From Gammaproteobacteria bacterium (lineage in GTDB: Bacteria > Pseudomonadota > Gammaproteobacteria > S144-34): a stretch of 22,673 bases of DNA. Made by a program: the position numbers and the translations under genes. Each line of letters starts with the position of its first letter. Position 1 is the first letter of the stretch. The notes under the pieces were generated by a model that had not been told where the DNA came from, ran no database searches, and saw nothing but the letters and a program-made list of their open reading frames with translations. This document shows, piece by piece, positions 13,788 through 22,673 of the stretch. Where the stretch lies: NCBI GenBank assembly GCA_015494165.1, contig WGBS01000168.1:1-22673 (forward strand), given 5' to 3'.

Positions 13788-13797
13788 AGGGGAAAAG

Positions 13798-13974
13798 ATG
13801 ATCGCGAGACTGGTGCAGATGCTGACGATGCTCGGGGCCACGAGCGTGGCATGGGCCCATCATGTCGACGCGCCGTGGGGCCATGTCGCGGTGGGCGACG
13901 TGCCGGAGCCGGCGACGCTGGGACTGATCGCGGCGGGGGCGGCGGTCGGGCTGCTGCGCCGCCGCCGGCGCTGA
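13798..13974 (+). CDS. Very small PEP-CTERM sorting-signal protein
   Basis: A 58-residue protein that is almost only targeting signals. An N-terminal signal peptide (hydrophobic 5-19, likely cleavage after Ala20 in VAWA-HH) is followed by about 14 residues (HHVDAPWGHVAVGD), the motif VPEPAT (35-40), a hydrophobic helix LGLIAAGAAVGLL (41-53) and RRRRR (54-58). This is the tripartite PEP-CTERM signal recognised by exosortase (EpsH family), which anchors or releases exported proteins into the extracellular matrix. The ATG at 13798 has a GGGGAGGGGAAAAG ribosome site. An upstream in-frame ATG (13747) would bury the signal peptide and was rejected. No exosortase or matrix gene is in the window. The mature exported part would be a short His/Asp-containing peptide; its role is unknown. 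Confidence 0.82.
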   Translation: MIARLVQMLTMLGATSVAWAHHVDAPWGHVAVGDVPEPATLGLIAAGAAVGLLRRRRR

Positions 13975-13982
13975 GCGCCGCT

Positions 13983-13996
13983 GCCCGTGGGCGGGC
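13983..13996. other. Short hairpin between convergent PEP-CTERM gene and nadC
   Basis: GCCCG (13983-13987) and CGGGC (13992-13996) form a 5-bp stem with loop TGGG, readable from either strand, in the 46-nt gap between the two convergent stop codons. There is no U-tract on either side, so it is at best a weak terminator. Confidence 0.25.
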
Positions 13997-14020
13997 GGCC
14001 GGGAGAGGGCTCGCCCGGGG

Positions 14021-14863
14021 CTAGGGGGCCTCGAAGCGCAGCGAGAGGTCGAGGGCGCGCACGTCCTTGGTGAGCGCCCCGACCGAGATGCGGTCGACGC
14101 CGGTCTCGGCGACGGCGCGCACGTTCTCGAGGGTGATGCCGCCCGAGGCCTCGAGCTCGGCGCGGCCGGCGGCGCGGCGCACGGCCTCGCGCAGCGTCGC
14201 GAGGTCGAAGTTGTCGAGCAGGATCGCGGGGGCGCCGGCGGCGAGCGCCTCCTCGAGCCCGGCGAGGTCCTCGACCTCCACCTGCAGCGGCGCCCGCGGC
14301 GCCAGCCGCCGCGCGGCCTCGACCGCCGCGGTGATGGAGCCCGCGGCGGCGATGTGGTTCTCCTTGACGAGGATCGCGTCGTGGAGCCCCATGCGGTGGT
14401 TGTGGGCGCCGCCGCAGCGCACGGCGTACTTCTGGGCCGCGCGCAGCCCCGGCACGGTCTTGCGCGTGTCGAGGATGCGCGCGCGCGTGCCGGCGACGGC
14501 CTCCACATAGCGCCGCGCCAGCGTCGCCGTACCGCTCAGGAGCTGCAGGAAGTTGAGCGCCGTGCGCTCGGCGGTGAGCATGCCGCGCGCGGGCCCCTCG
14601 AGGCGCGCGAGGACGGCGCCGGGCGCGAAGGGCCCAGCCTCGGGCACGAGCCATTCCACGCGGGTGCCCGGTGCGGCCTGGCGGAAGGTCTCCTCGAACC
14701 AGGGGCCGCCGGCCAGCACGCCGGCCTCGCGCGCGAGCAGCACGGCGCGCGCGCGCCGGCCGGCGGGCACCAGCGCGGCGGTGAGGTCGCCCGGGCCCAC
14801 GTCCTCGGCGAGCGCGCGGCGCACGTCCTCGGCGACGGTGGGCGGCGGCGTGGGCGCGGCCAC
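14021..14863 (-). CDS. nadC: Nicotinate-nucleotide pyrophosphorylase (carboxylating), quinolinate PRTase
   Basis: Converts quinolinate and PRPP to nicotinate mononucleotide, CO2 and PPi in de novo NAD synthesis. The protein has 280 residues, the usual size. An N-terminal domain with LAEDVGPGDLTAAL (18-31) and GMLTAERTALNFLQLLSGTAT (94-114) precedes the barrel, with LDTRKTVPGLRAAQKYAVRCGG (131-152), NHRMGLHDAILVKENH (155-170), VEVEDL (195-200), LLDNF (215-219) and EASGGIT, all hallmark substrate-binding segments. The start is GTG at 14863, 2 nt after the stop of the symporter gene, so translation is coupled; no strong Shine-Dalgarno is seen. The frame is open through much of the symporter, but that part is a shadow and not a fusion. 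No nadA or nadB is in the window. It ends 46 nt from the convergent PEP-CTERM gene. Confidence 0.96.
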   Translation of the reverse strand: MAAPTPPPTVAEDVRRALAEDVGPGDLTAALVPAGRRARAVLLAREAGVLAGGPWFEETFRQAAPGTRVEWLVPEAGPFAPGAVLARLEGPARGMLTAERTALNFLQLLSGTATLARRYVEAVAGTRARILDTRKTVPGLRAAQKYAVRCGGAHNHRMGLHDAILVKENHIAAAGSITAAVEAARRLAPRAPLQVEVEDLAGLEEALAAGAPAILLDNFDLATLREAVRRAAGRAELEASGGITLENVRAVAETGVDRISVGALTKDVRALDLSLRFEAP

Positions 14864-14865
14864 GG

Positions 14866-16236
14866 TCAGCGCACCGGCCGCTGGGGGCGCGAGAAGTAGT
14901 CGCGCTCCATGCGCACGACGAGGCCCGCGAGCAGCCACAGCGAGATCAGGTTGGGCAGGGCCATGAACAGGTTGGCGATGTCGGCGAGGTTCCAGACGAG
15001 CTTGAGCGGCACGGCCGCGCCGACGATCACCACCAGCGTGTAGATCACCCGGTAGGGCATCACCGCCCGTGGCCCGAGCAGGAAGCGCGCGGCGCGGTCG
15101 CCGTAGTAGGACCACGCGATGGTGGTCGAGTAGGCGAAGAGCATGAGCCCCACGCCCACGATCCAGCCGCCCGCCGGCCCGAGCACCAGGCTGAAGGCGT
15201 GCGCCGTGAGCGCCGCGCCCTTGAGGCTCTCGTCCGGCGTCTGCCAGGCGCCCGTGACGACGATGGCGAGCCCCGTCATGGTGCAGATCACCAGCGTGTC
15301 GATGAAGGGCTCCATCATGGCCACGAGCCCCTCGCGCACGGGCTCGCTGGTGCGTGCCGCCGCGTGCGCCATGGGCGAGGAGCCGAGCCCCGCCTCGTTC
15401 GAGAACAGCCCCCGCGCCACCCCCCAGCGGATGGCCTCGCCGACGGCCGCGCCGCCCACGGCCCAGGGGTTCAGGGCATGCTGGACGATGGTGGCGAAGG
15501 CGGCCGGCACCTCCGGCAGGTGGTTGGCGATGACGATCAGGGCGCCGGCGACGTAGAGCACCGCCATGAAGGGCACGAGCATGCTCGCCACGCGGGCGAT
15601 GCGGCGCACGCCGCCGATGATGACGAGCCCCACGAGCGCGGCCAGCACCAGCCCGACGGCGCCGCCGTGGCCCTCGAGCGCCGGGACCGCGTAGCGCAGG
15701 CCGTCGACGACGGAGTTGGCCTGCACCATGTTGCCGATGCCGAAGGCCGTGACCATGGCGAAGAGCGCGAAGGCCCGGGCGAGCCAGGGCCGCCCCGCGC
15801 CGCGCGCCAGCGTGTACATGGGCCCCCCGGAGATCTCGCCCCCGGGCGAGACCTCGCGGAAGCGCAGCGCCAGCGAGCACTCGGCGAACTTGGTCGCCAT
15901 GCCGATGGCCGCCGTCACCCACATCCAGAACAGGGCCCCGGGCCCGCCGAAGGCGATGGCCGTGGCGACGCCTGCGATGTTGCCGGTGCCCACGGTGGCC
16001 GAGAGCGCCGTGCTCAGCGCCTGGAAGTGCGAGACCTCGCCGACGTCGCGGTGGCTGCTGTAGCGGCCAGAGAGCAGCGCCAGCGCATGGCGGAAGCCGC
16101 GCACCTGCACGAGCCGCAGGCGCACGGTCAGATAGAGGCCCGTGAGCAGCAGGACGCCGAGCGTGAGGGGGCTGGACCAGAGGGCGCCGGCGATCTCGCC
16201 CGTCCGCTCCGTCAACCACGCCAGGAACTCGTGCAT
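14866..16236 (-). CDS. AGCS-family sodium(proton):amino acid symporter (alanine/glycine type)
   Basis: Inner-membrane transporter of the alanine-or-glycine:cation symporter family, 456 residues with about ten or eleven hydrophobic helices. Family landmarks are GEVSHFQALSTALSATVGTG (66-85) continuing into NIAGVATAIAFGGPGALFWMW, MATKFAEC, EVSPGGEISGGPMYTL, and LFSNEAGLGSSPMAHAAA in the second half. The ATG at 16236 has only a weak AGGCGG 3 nt upstream. A possible promoter lies just upstream on the minus strand: TTGCCC (16274-16269) and TAGCTT (16250-16245) with an 18-bp spacer, giving a very short leader. It is followed 2 nt later by nadC. Alanine and glycine are the usual substrates of the family; the coupling to NAD synthesis has no obvious metabolic logic. 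Confidence 0.94.
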   Translation of the reverse strand: MHEFLAWLTERTGEIAGALWSSPLTLGVLLLTGLYLTVRLRLVQVRGFRHALALLSGRYSSHRDVGEVSHFQALSTALSATVGTGNIAGVATAIAFGGPGALFWMWVTAAIGMATKFAECSLALRFREVSPGGEISGGPMYTLARGAGRPWLARAFALFAMVTAFGIGNMVQANSVVDGLRYAVPALEGHGGAVGLVLAALVGLVIIGGVRRIARVASMLVPFMAVLYVAGALIVIANHLPEVPAAFATIVQHALNPWAVGGAAVGEAIRWGVARGLFSNEAGLGSSPMAHAAARTSEPVREGLVAMMEPFIDTLVICTMTGLAIVVTGAWQTPDESLKGAALTAHAFSLVLGPAGGWIVGVGLMLFAYSTTIAWSYYGDRAARFLLGPRAVMPYRVIYTLVVIVGAAVPLKLVWNLADIANLFMALPNLISLWLLAGLVVRMERDYFSRPQRPVR

Positions 16237-16283
16237 GGCCGCCTAAGCTAGCCGAGCGCGCGGGCGCGGGGCAAGGCGGGCCC

Positions 16284-16313
16284 AAAAGGAAACGGCCCGG
16301 CCGGGGCCGGGCC
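16284..16313 (-). terminator. Rho-independent terminator after DUF1631 gene
   Basis: On the minus strand GGCCCGGCC (16313-16305) and GGCCGGGCC (16302-16294) form a perfect 9-bp GC stem around a 2-nt centre (in RNA 8 bp with a 4-nt loop). A T-rich tail, GTTTCCTTTT (16293-16284), follows. It lies 60 nt after the DUF1631 stop and separates that gene from the symporter-nadC pair. Confidence 0.8.
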
Positions 16314-16372
16314 AAGACACGGGGGGAGAGGAGAGGGACGGCCCCTTTCTGCGGGGGCTCGTCGTGCTGCGA

Positions 16373-18667
16373 TCAGGCCGTGAGGTGGCGCTTGAGCGCC
16401 TCCACGGCGGCGTTCATGGCGCGGTCGAAGAGCGGCACGTCCTCGAGGATGCGCGCGTCGCCGCGGCGCAGCTCCGCCGCGAGCCCGTGCAGGGTCTTCT
16501 CGGCCACCTTGGCGCCCTTGCGGTTGACGAAGACCATGCGGTCGGTCACGGGGCTGCGCCAGGAGAGCTTGGCGCGCACCCGCCCGCCCTCCTCGTCCGG
16601 GAGCTCGAACCAGGTGCCGACCTCGACGCGCTCGAGGCGCTCGACGTGCTCGTCGCGCGCGGCCGGGTCCGGCAGGCCGCCCGCGTCCTCGGCGGCGAGC
16701 ACGATCTCCTCGACGATGCCGTCCTCGCCGAGGCGCTCCTCCGGCAGCGACTCGGCGCGCGGCGCCGTCTCCGCCGTCTGCTCCTCCGGCGGGATCTCGG
16801 GCACGGCGAGGCGGGGCTCCTGCGGCGCCTGTGCCCCTTCGCCGGCGTCCGGGTCGCCGGCGCACGCCCGGTCCTCGCTGCCGGGCAGCGGGCGGCCGCG
16901 CAGCACGGCGATGTGGCAGGCCTCGAGCTCGGCGAGGTAGGCCTGCGCCTCGTCCTCGTGCAGCGAGACGAGCGCGAAGCCCGCGCGGAGCTCCTCGACC
17001 AGCGGGGCGACGGCCCGCGCGTAGGCGGCGCGGTCGGCGGCGCTGCCCGGCTGCACGCTCCAGGCGAGGCGCTGGGCGACCTCGACGGCCTGGAGCCAGC
17101 GCTCCGAGCCCTCGCCCTCGCGCAGGGCGATCATCACCAGCACGTTGTGCCACGGCCCCTCGAGCAGGCGCCGCGCCACGGGCGGCAGCGGGCGGCCGGC
17201 GACGGCCTCGGCGATGGCCTCGGCGGCACGGGCACGCGCGATCTCGAGGCGCTCGCGCCCCTCGGAGGCCTGGCGGATGCGCTCCTCGACCAGGGCGAAG
17301 TGGCGCTCCTCGGCCTCCAGGTAGGCCTCGAAGTCCTCGAGCAGCGTCTCGAACAGGCCCACGTCCTCGCCGAACTCCGTGAGGACGCGGTTGACCGTCT
17401 CCTCGATCTTGGCGTAGAGGCTGCCGGGGCCGCGGTCGGCGCGCTCGTCCCAGCCGAGGGCGGCCTGGGCGAGGGTGTTGAGCAGGCGGCGCGCCGGGTG
17501 GCCCTTCTGGGAGAAGAAGCCCTTGTCGAGGATGGCGACCTTGAGGATCGGGATCTGCAGCCGGCCGATGAGGGCCTTCATCGGCTCCGGCAGGTTGCGG
17601 TCGTCGAGGATGAAGTCGAACAGCATCCCGATCATGTCGATGACGTCGTCATCGACGCGGTTGATCGCGGCCGCCCCGCTCGCGGGGTGGATGCGGCGGA
17701 TCTGCTCGACCAGCGCCTCCTTGACGTCGCCCTCGACGGCGGGCTCGGCCGAGCGCTGCAGCGCGTCGAGGGCCCCGACCACCTCGGTGGTGCCCCAGTA
17801 GCTCCCGCCGGCGGGCACGGTGCCTTCCTTGTTGCGGCCGATGAGGGCGAGCAGCGTCTCGAACAGCGCCGCGTCCGCCGCGGCGCCCTCGCCGACACCC
17901 GGCGGCAGCTCCACCGAGGGGCCGGGCTGGACCGAGGTGGGCGCCACGCGGGCGCGCGTGCCGTGCGCCGAGGGATAGGTGCGCGCGCGCACGCGCAGGT
18001 CCGGCAGCACGCCCGCGGCGACCAGCATGCGGTTGGCCTCCTGGTAGAGCGTGCCGAGCTCCGAGACCACGAAGCGGTCGAAGAGCTTGAGAACGATGAG
18101 GCGCACGCGCAGCTCTACGTCCATGCTCTCGCTCGCCTCGCGGAAGGCCTCGCACAGCCGGCGCGGGGCGAGCGGCATCTCGTCGGGCTCCACGCGGCGG
18201 CGTCCCATGAGCGCCTGGAAGCGCTCGCGCAGGGCGTGGAGCTCGCCGCGGTAGCGCGCCTCGGCCTTGTCCACCATGCCGGCGATCGCCACCGACTCCT
18301 CGACCTCCTCCTCGTCGACGAGGCTGAGCGAGGGCTCCTGCGGCGCGGCGGGGGCGCGCGGCGCGCCCGTCAGCAGCAGGTCGAAGCCCGCGGCCACCGC
18401 ATCGAGGAAGCGGCGCTCCATCTCGGCGCGCGCGAGCCGCACCGCGCGCATGGCGTCGAAGTAGGCGCTCTGCTGCGCGTTGCTCTCGGCCTTCTCGGCG
18501 AGGTCGAAGAGCGCGTCGTCGACGTTGTCGAACATGTTGCGCGCGAGCTCGCGCAGCTGCCCGCGCGCCTGGTCACGGAGCCTGCCGACCACGGTGCCGG
18601 CATGGGGCTGCCGCGCGGCACGGCGCGGCTCTGCGCCTTCCAGCGGGATGACCTTGCGCTCGTGCAT
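16373..18667 (-). CDS. DUF1631 family protein, function unknown
   Basis: Soluble 764-residue protein of the DUF1631 family, which is common in gammaproteobacteria and has no established function. The N-terminal part is charged and helical, with DNVDDALFDLAEKAESNAQQ (about 47-66) followed by YFDAMRAVRLARAEMERRFL. A central Pro/Gly-rich linker precedes a long alpha-helical section (LLNTLAQAALGWDER, RVLTEFGEDVGLFETLLEDF). A second acidic, low-complexity linker leads to a compact C-terminal domain with VGTWFELPDEEGGRVRAKLSWRS (roughly 662-684) and RMVFVNRKGAKV, which resembles a PilZ-like beta barrel as seen in other family members. There is no signal peptide or membrane helix. The ATG at 18667 has GAGGACGAGGG upstream. 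It is transcribed alone, with a terminator downstream and 152 nt upstream without a clear promoter or gene. A link to cyclic-di-GMP is suggested only by the PilZ-like end. Confidence 0.85.
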   Translation of the reverse strand: MHERKVIPLEGAEPRRAARQPHAGTVVGRLRDQARGQLRELARNMFDNVDDALFDLAEKAESNAQQSAYFDAMRAVRLARAEMERRFLDAVAAGFDLLLTGAPRAPAAPQEPSLSLVDEEEVEESVAIAGMVDKAEARYRGELHALRERFQALMGRRRVEPDEMPLAPRRLCEAFREASESMDVELRVRLIVLKLFDRFVVSELGTLYQEANRMLVAAGVLPDLRVRARTYPSAHGTRARVAPTSVQPGPSVELPPGVGEGAAADAALFETLLALIGRNKEGTVPAGGSYWGTTEVVGALDALQRSAEPAVEGDVKEALVEQIRRIHPASGAAAINRVDDDVIDMIGMLFDFILDDRNLPEPMKALIGRLQIPILKVAILDKGFFSQKGHPARRLLNTLAQAALGWDERADRGPGSLYAKIEETVNRVLTEFGEDVGLFETLLEDFEAYLEAEERHFALVEERIRQASEGRERLEIARARAAEAIAEAVAGRPLPPVARRLLEGPWHNVLVMIALREGEGSERWLQAVEVAQRLAWSVQPGSAADRAAYARAVAPLVEELRAGFALVSLHEDEAQAYLAELEACHIAVLRGRPLPGSEDRACAGDPDAGEGAQAPQEPRLAVPEIPPEEQTAETAPRAESLPEERLGEDGIVEEIVLAAEDAGGLPDPAARDEHVERLERVEVGTWFELPDEEGGRVRAKLSWRSPVTDRMVFVNRKGAKVAEKTLHGLAAELRRGDARILEDVPLFDRAMNAAVEALKRHLTA

Positions 18668-18819
18668 GGCTCTGCCCTCGTCCTCTCCAGCCGTGGGTCG
18701 TGGTGCGGCGCCTGCCGCCGCCCCGACGCCAGCGTGGCCTCAGCTTGCAGCGCAGCCCGGCGGGATTCCGTGAACCGCTCCGCACGCGGGCGCGCCGTGT
18801 GGCCGAAGCGTGATGCGGG

Positions 18820-21570
<2,751 letters not shown>

Positions 21571-21573
21571 GGA

Positions 21574-22673
21574 TCAGCCCTTGAGCAGGAGCGCCTCGGC
21601 GCGCTCGAGCTCCTCGGGGGCGCCGTAGAGGACGACGACGTCGCCGGCCTCGAGGCGCGTGTCCCCGCGCGGCGGCGGGCCGCGGCGCTCGCCGCGGCGG
21701 ATCGCCGCCACCTCGACACCGGCCTCGTCGAGAGCGAGCTCGCGCAGGCGCCGGCCCACGGCGTGCGCCCCCTCCGGCAGCGGCACCGCGTGCAGCCGCT
21801 CGCGGAAGGCGCCGGTGTCGATGGGCTCGGGCTCCTGGCCGTGGAAGAAGCTGCGCAGCAGGCGGTAGCGGTCCTCGCGCACCCCGCGCACGCGCCGCAC
21901 CACGCGCGAGACGGGCACGCCGAGCAGCAGCAGCAGGTGCGAAACGAGCATCAGGCTGGCCTCCAGCGTCTCCGGCACCACCTCGGTGGCGCCCGCGGCC
22001 TGCAGGCGCTCGAGATCGGCGTCGTCGCGCGTGCGCACCAGCACCGGCAGCTCCGGCTGGAGCCGGCGCACCGCCTGCACCACGCGCAGCGCCGCGGGCG
22101 GGTCGTCGTAGGTGACGACGACGGCGGCGGCGCGGTCGAGCCCCGCCGCCTCGAGTATCTCGGGGTGCGTGGAGTCGCCGTAGTGCACGGGCTCGCCCGC
22201 CTCGCGCGCCTCCTGCACGCGGTCGGGGTCGAGGTCGAGGGCGAAGTAGGCGAAGCCCTCGCGCTCGAGGAAGCGGGCGACGTTCTGGCCCACGCGCCCG
22301 AAGCCGCACACGATCACATGGCCCCTGAGGTCCCGTGCCGCCTCGGCGATGGCGCGCCTGCTGGCCTCGCGCCTTCCGACGTAGCTGCGCGGGAAGAGCC
22401 GCTTGGCGATGGCGCCGTTGTGGCGGATAAGGAGCGGCGCGGCGAGCATGCTGAGCACGATGCTCGTGAGCGCCACTTGGCCGGCGGTCTCGCCGAGGAC
22501 GCCATCGCGCAGGGCGAGCGCGAGCAGCGCGAAGCCGAACTCGCCGCCCTGCGCCAGCACCAGGGCGGTGCGGAGGGCCACGCCCGGCTCGTGCCGTCCC
22601 GCGCGCGCGAGCAGGTAGACGAGCACGGCCTTGCCGCCGACGAGGCCGGCGGTGGCGACGGCGACGGCGAGCC
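21574..22673 (-). CDS. Kef-type CPA2 monovalent cation:proton antiporter, C-terminal part (5' end outside window)
   Basis: C-terminal portion of a potassium/proton antiporter-like membrane protein. The frame is open to the window edge, so the start and most of the transmembrane exchanger domain lie beyond it. Visible parts: the last membrane helices (about 22673-22400), with VLAQGGEFGFALLALALRDG and TSIVLSMLAAPLLI typical of the CPA2 family; a TrkA-N/RCK nucleotide-binding domain beginning with HVIVCGFGRVGQNVARFLE (about 22313-22257) and including YGDSTHPEILEAAGL; and a TrkA-C domain ending VVVLYGAPEELERAEALLLKG. The full set of domains resembles KefB/KefC/YbaL; glutathione gating cannot be judged from this part. 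A methionine-like start at 22626 is an internal GTG and should not be taken as the gene start. The ATPase gene begins 3 nt after its stop. Confidence 0.92.
   Translation of the reverse strand, partial: LAVAVATAGLVGGKAVLVYLLARAGRHEPGVALRTALVLAQGGEFGFALLALALRDGVLGETAGQVALTSIVLSMLAAPLLIRHNGAIAKRLFPRSYVGRREASRRAIAEAARDLRGHVIVCGFGRVGQNVARFLEREGFAYFALDLDPDRVQEAREAGEPVHYGDSTHPEILEAAGLDRAAAVVVTYDDPPAALRVVQAVRRLQPELPVLVRTRDDADLERLQAAGATEVVPETLEASLMLVSHLLLLLGVPVSRVVRRVRGVREDRYRLLRSFFHGQEPEPIDTGAFRERLHAVPLPEGAHAVGRRLRELALDEAGVEVAAIRRGERRGPPPRGDTRLEAGDVVVLYGAPEELERAEALLLKG

Noticed and set aside
13747..13797. Upstream ATG for the PEP-CTERM gene
   Set aside because: It would bury the signal peptide behind 17 polar residues and lacks the strong ribosome site found before 13798.
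14021..16315. Apparent 764-codon fusion of a symporter-region frame with nadC
   Set aside because: The first 480 or so codons are the wrong frame of the symporter (Arg/Pro/Ala-rich); the true symporter frame ends at 14866 and nadC begins at the GTG at 14863.
18780..18802. Hairpin CCGCACG/CGTGTGG downstream of the ATPase gene
   Set aside because: Seven pairs including a G-T, a 9-nt loop and no U-tract on the transcribed strand; not convincing as a terminator.

Overview
The window is a very GC-rich (roughly 70 percent or more), densely packed stretch of bacterial chromosome. The organism is most likely a gammaproteobacterium. The ileS-lspA-fkpB-ispH order, a Pseudomonas-type minor pilin operon (fimT-pilV-pilW-pilX-pilY1-pilY2-pilE), a PEP-CTERM protein and a DsrE-type sulfur-related protein together suggest an environmental Chromatiales/Ectothiorhodospiraceae-like lineage. 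That placement is inference from gene content; no rRNA is present. No phage, transposon, CRISPR array or rRNA was seen, and no gene-free stretch exceeds about 200 bases.

Layout. (1) 1-4021, plus strand: 3' part of ileS, lspA, a small molybdopterin (sulfite-oxidase-fold) oxidoreductase, fkpB and ispH. The oxidoreductase interrupts an otherwise classic housekeeping cluster and seems to have its own -10 element. (2) 4034-11147, minus strand: a seven-gene type IVa pilus minor-pilin operon, transcribed fimT to pilE, with overlapping or nearly touching genes, a recognisable promoter before fimT, and a convergent 12-nt junction with ispH. The pilY2-like gene and the 5' part of pilY1 are clearly less GC-rich than their surroundings. 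(3) 11336-13071, plus strand: glycine oxidase thiO, a cysteine-free Irr-like Fur-family regulator, and tRNA-Thr(CGT) with a good sigma70 promoter. (4) 13089-13974: a secreted DsrE-like protein (minus) diverging from a 58-residue PEP-CTERM protein (plus). Before the latter lie a well-spaced sigma54-type -24/-12 element and a leader that can fold into competing hairpins. (5) 14021-22673, minus strand: nadC behind an AGCS-type amino acid:cation symporter; a 764-aa DUF1631 protein ending in a rho-independent terminator; and a Kef-type antiporter (cut by the window end) followed 3 nt later by a type II P-type cation ATPase.

The most interesting locus is 13600-13974. A PEP-CTERM protein has only about 14 residues between its predicted signal-peptide cleavage site and its sorting motif, and it is apparently under RpoN control. 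This fits the known exosortase/PrsK-PrsR/RpoN surface-protein system, although no exosortase or PrsR gene lies in the window. The pilus operon supplies the initiation complex and the PilY1 tip protein for type IVa pili. The Kef-ATPase pair looks like a cation and pH homeostasis unit; its ATPase lacks one canonical SERCA calcium ligand.
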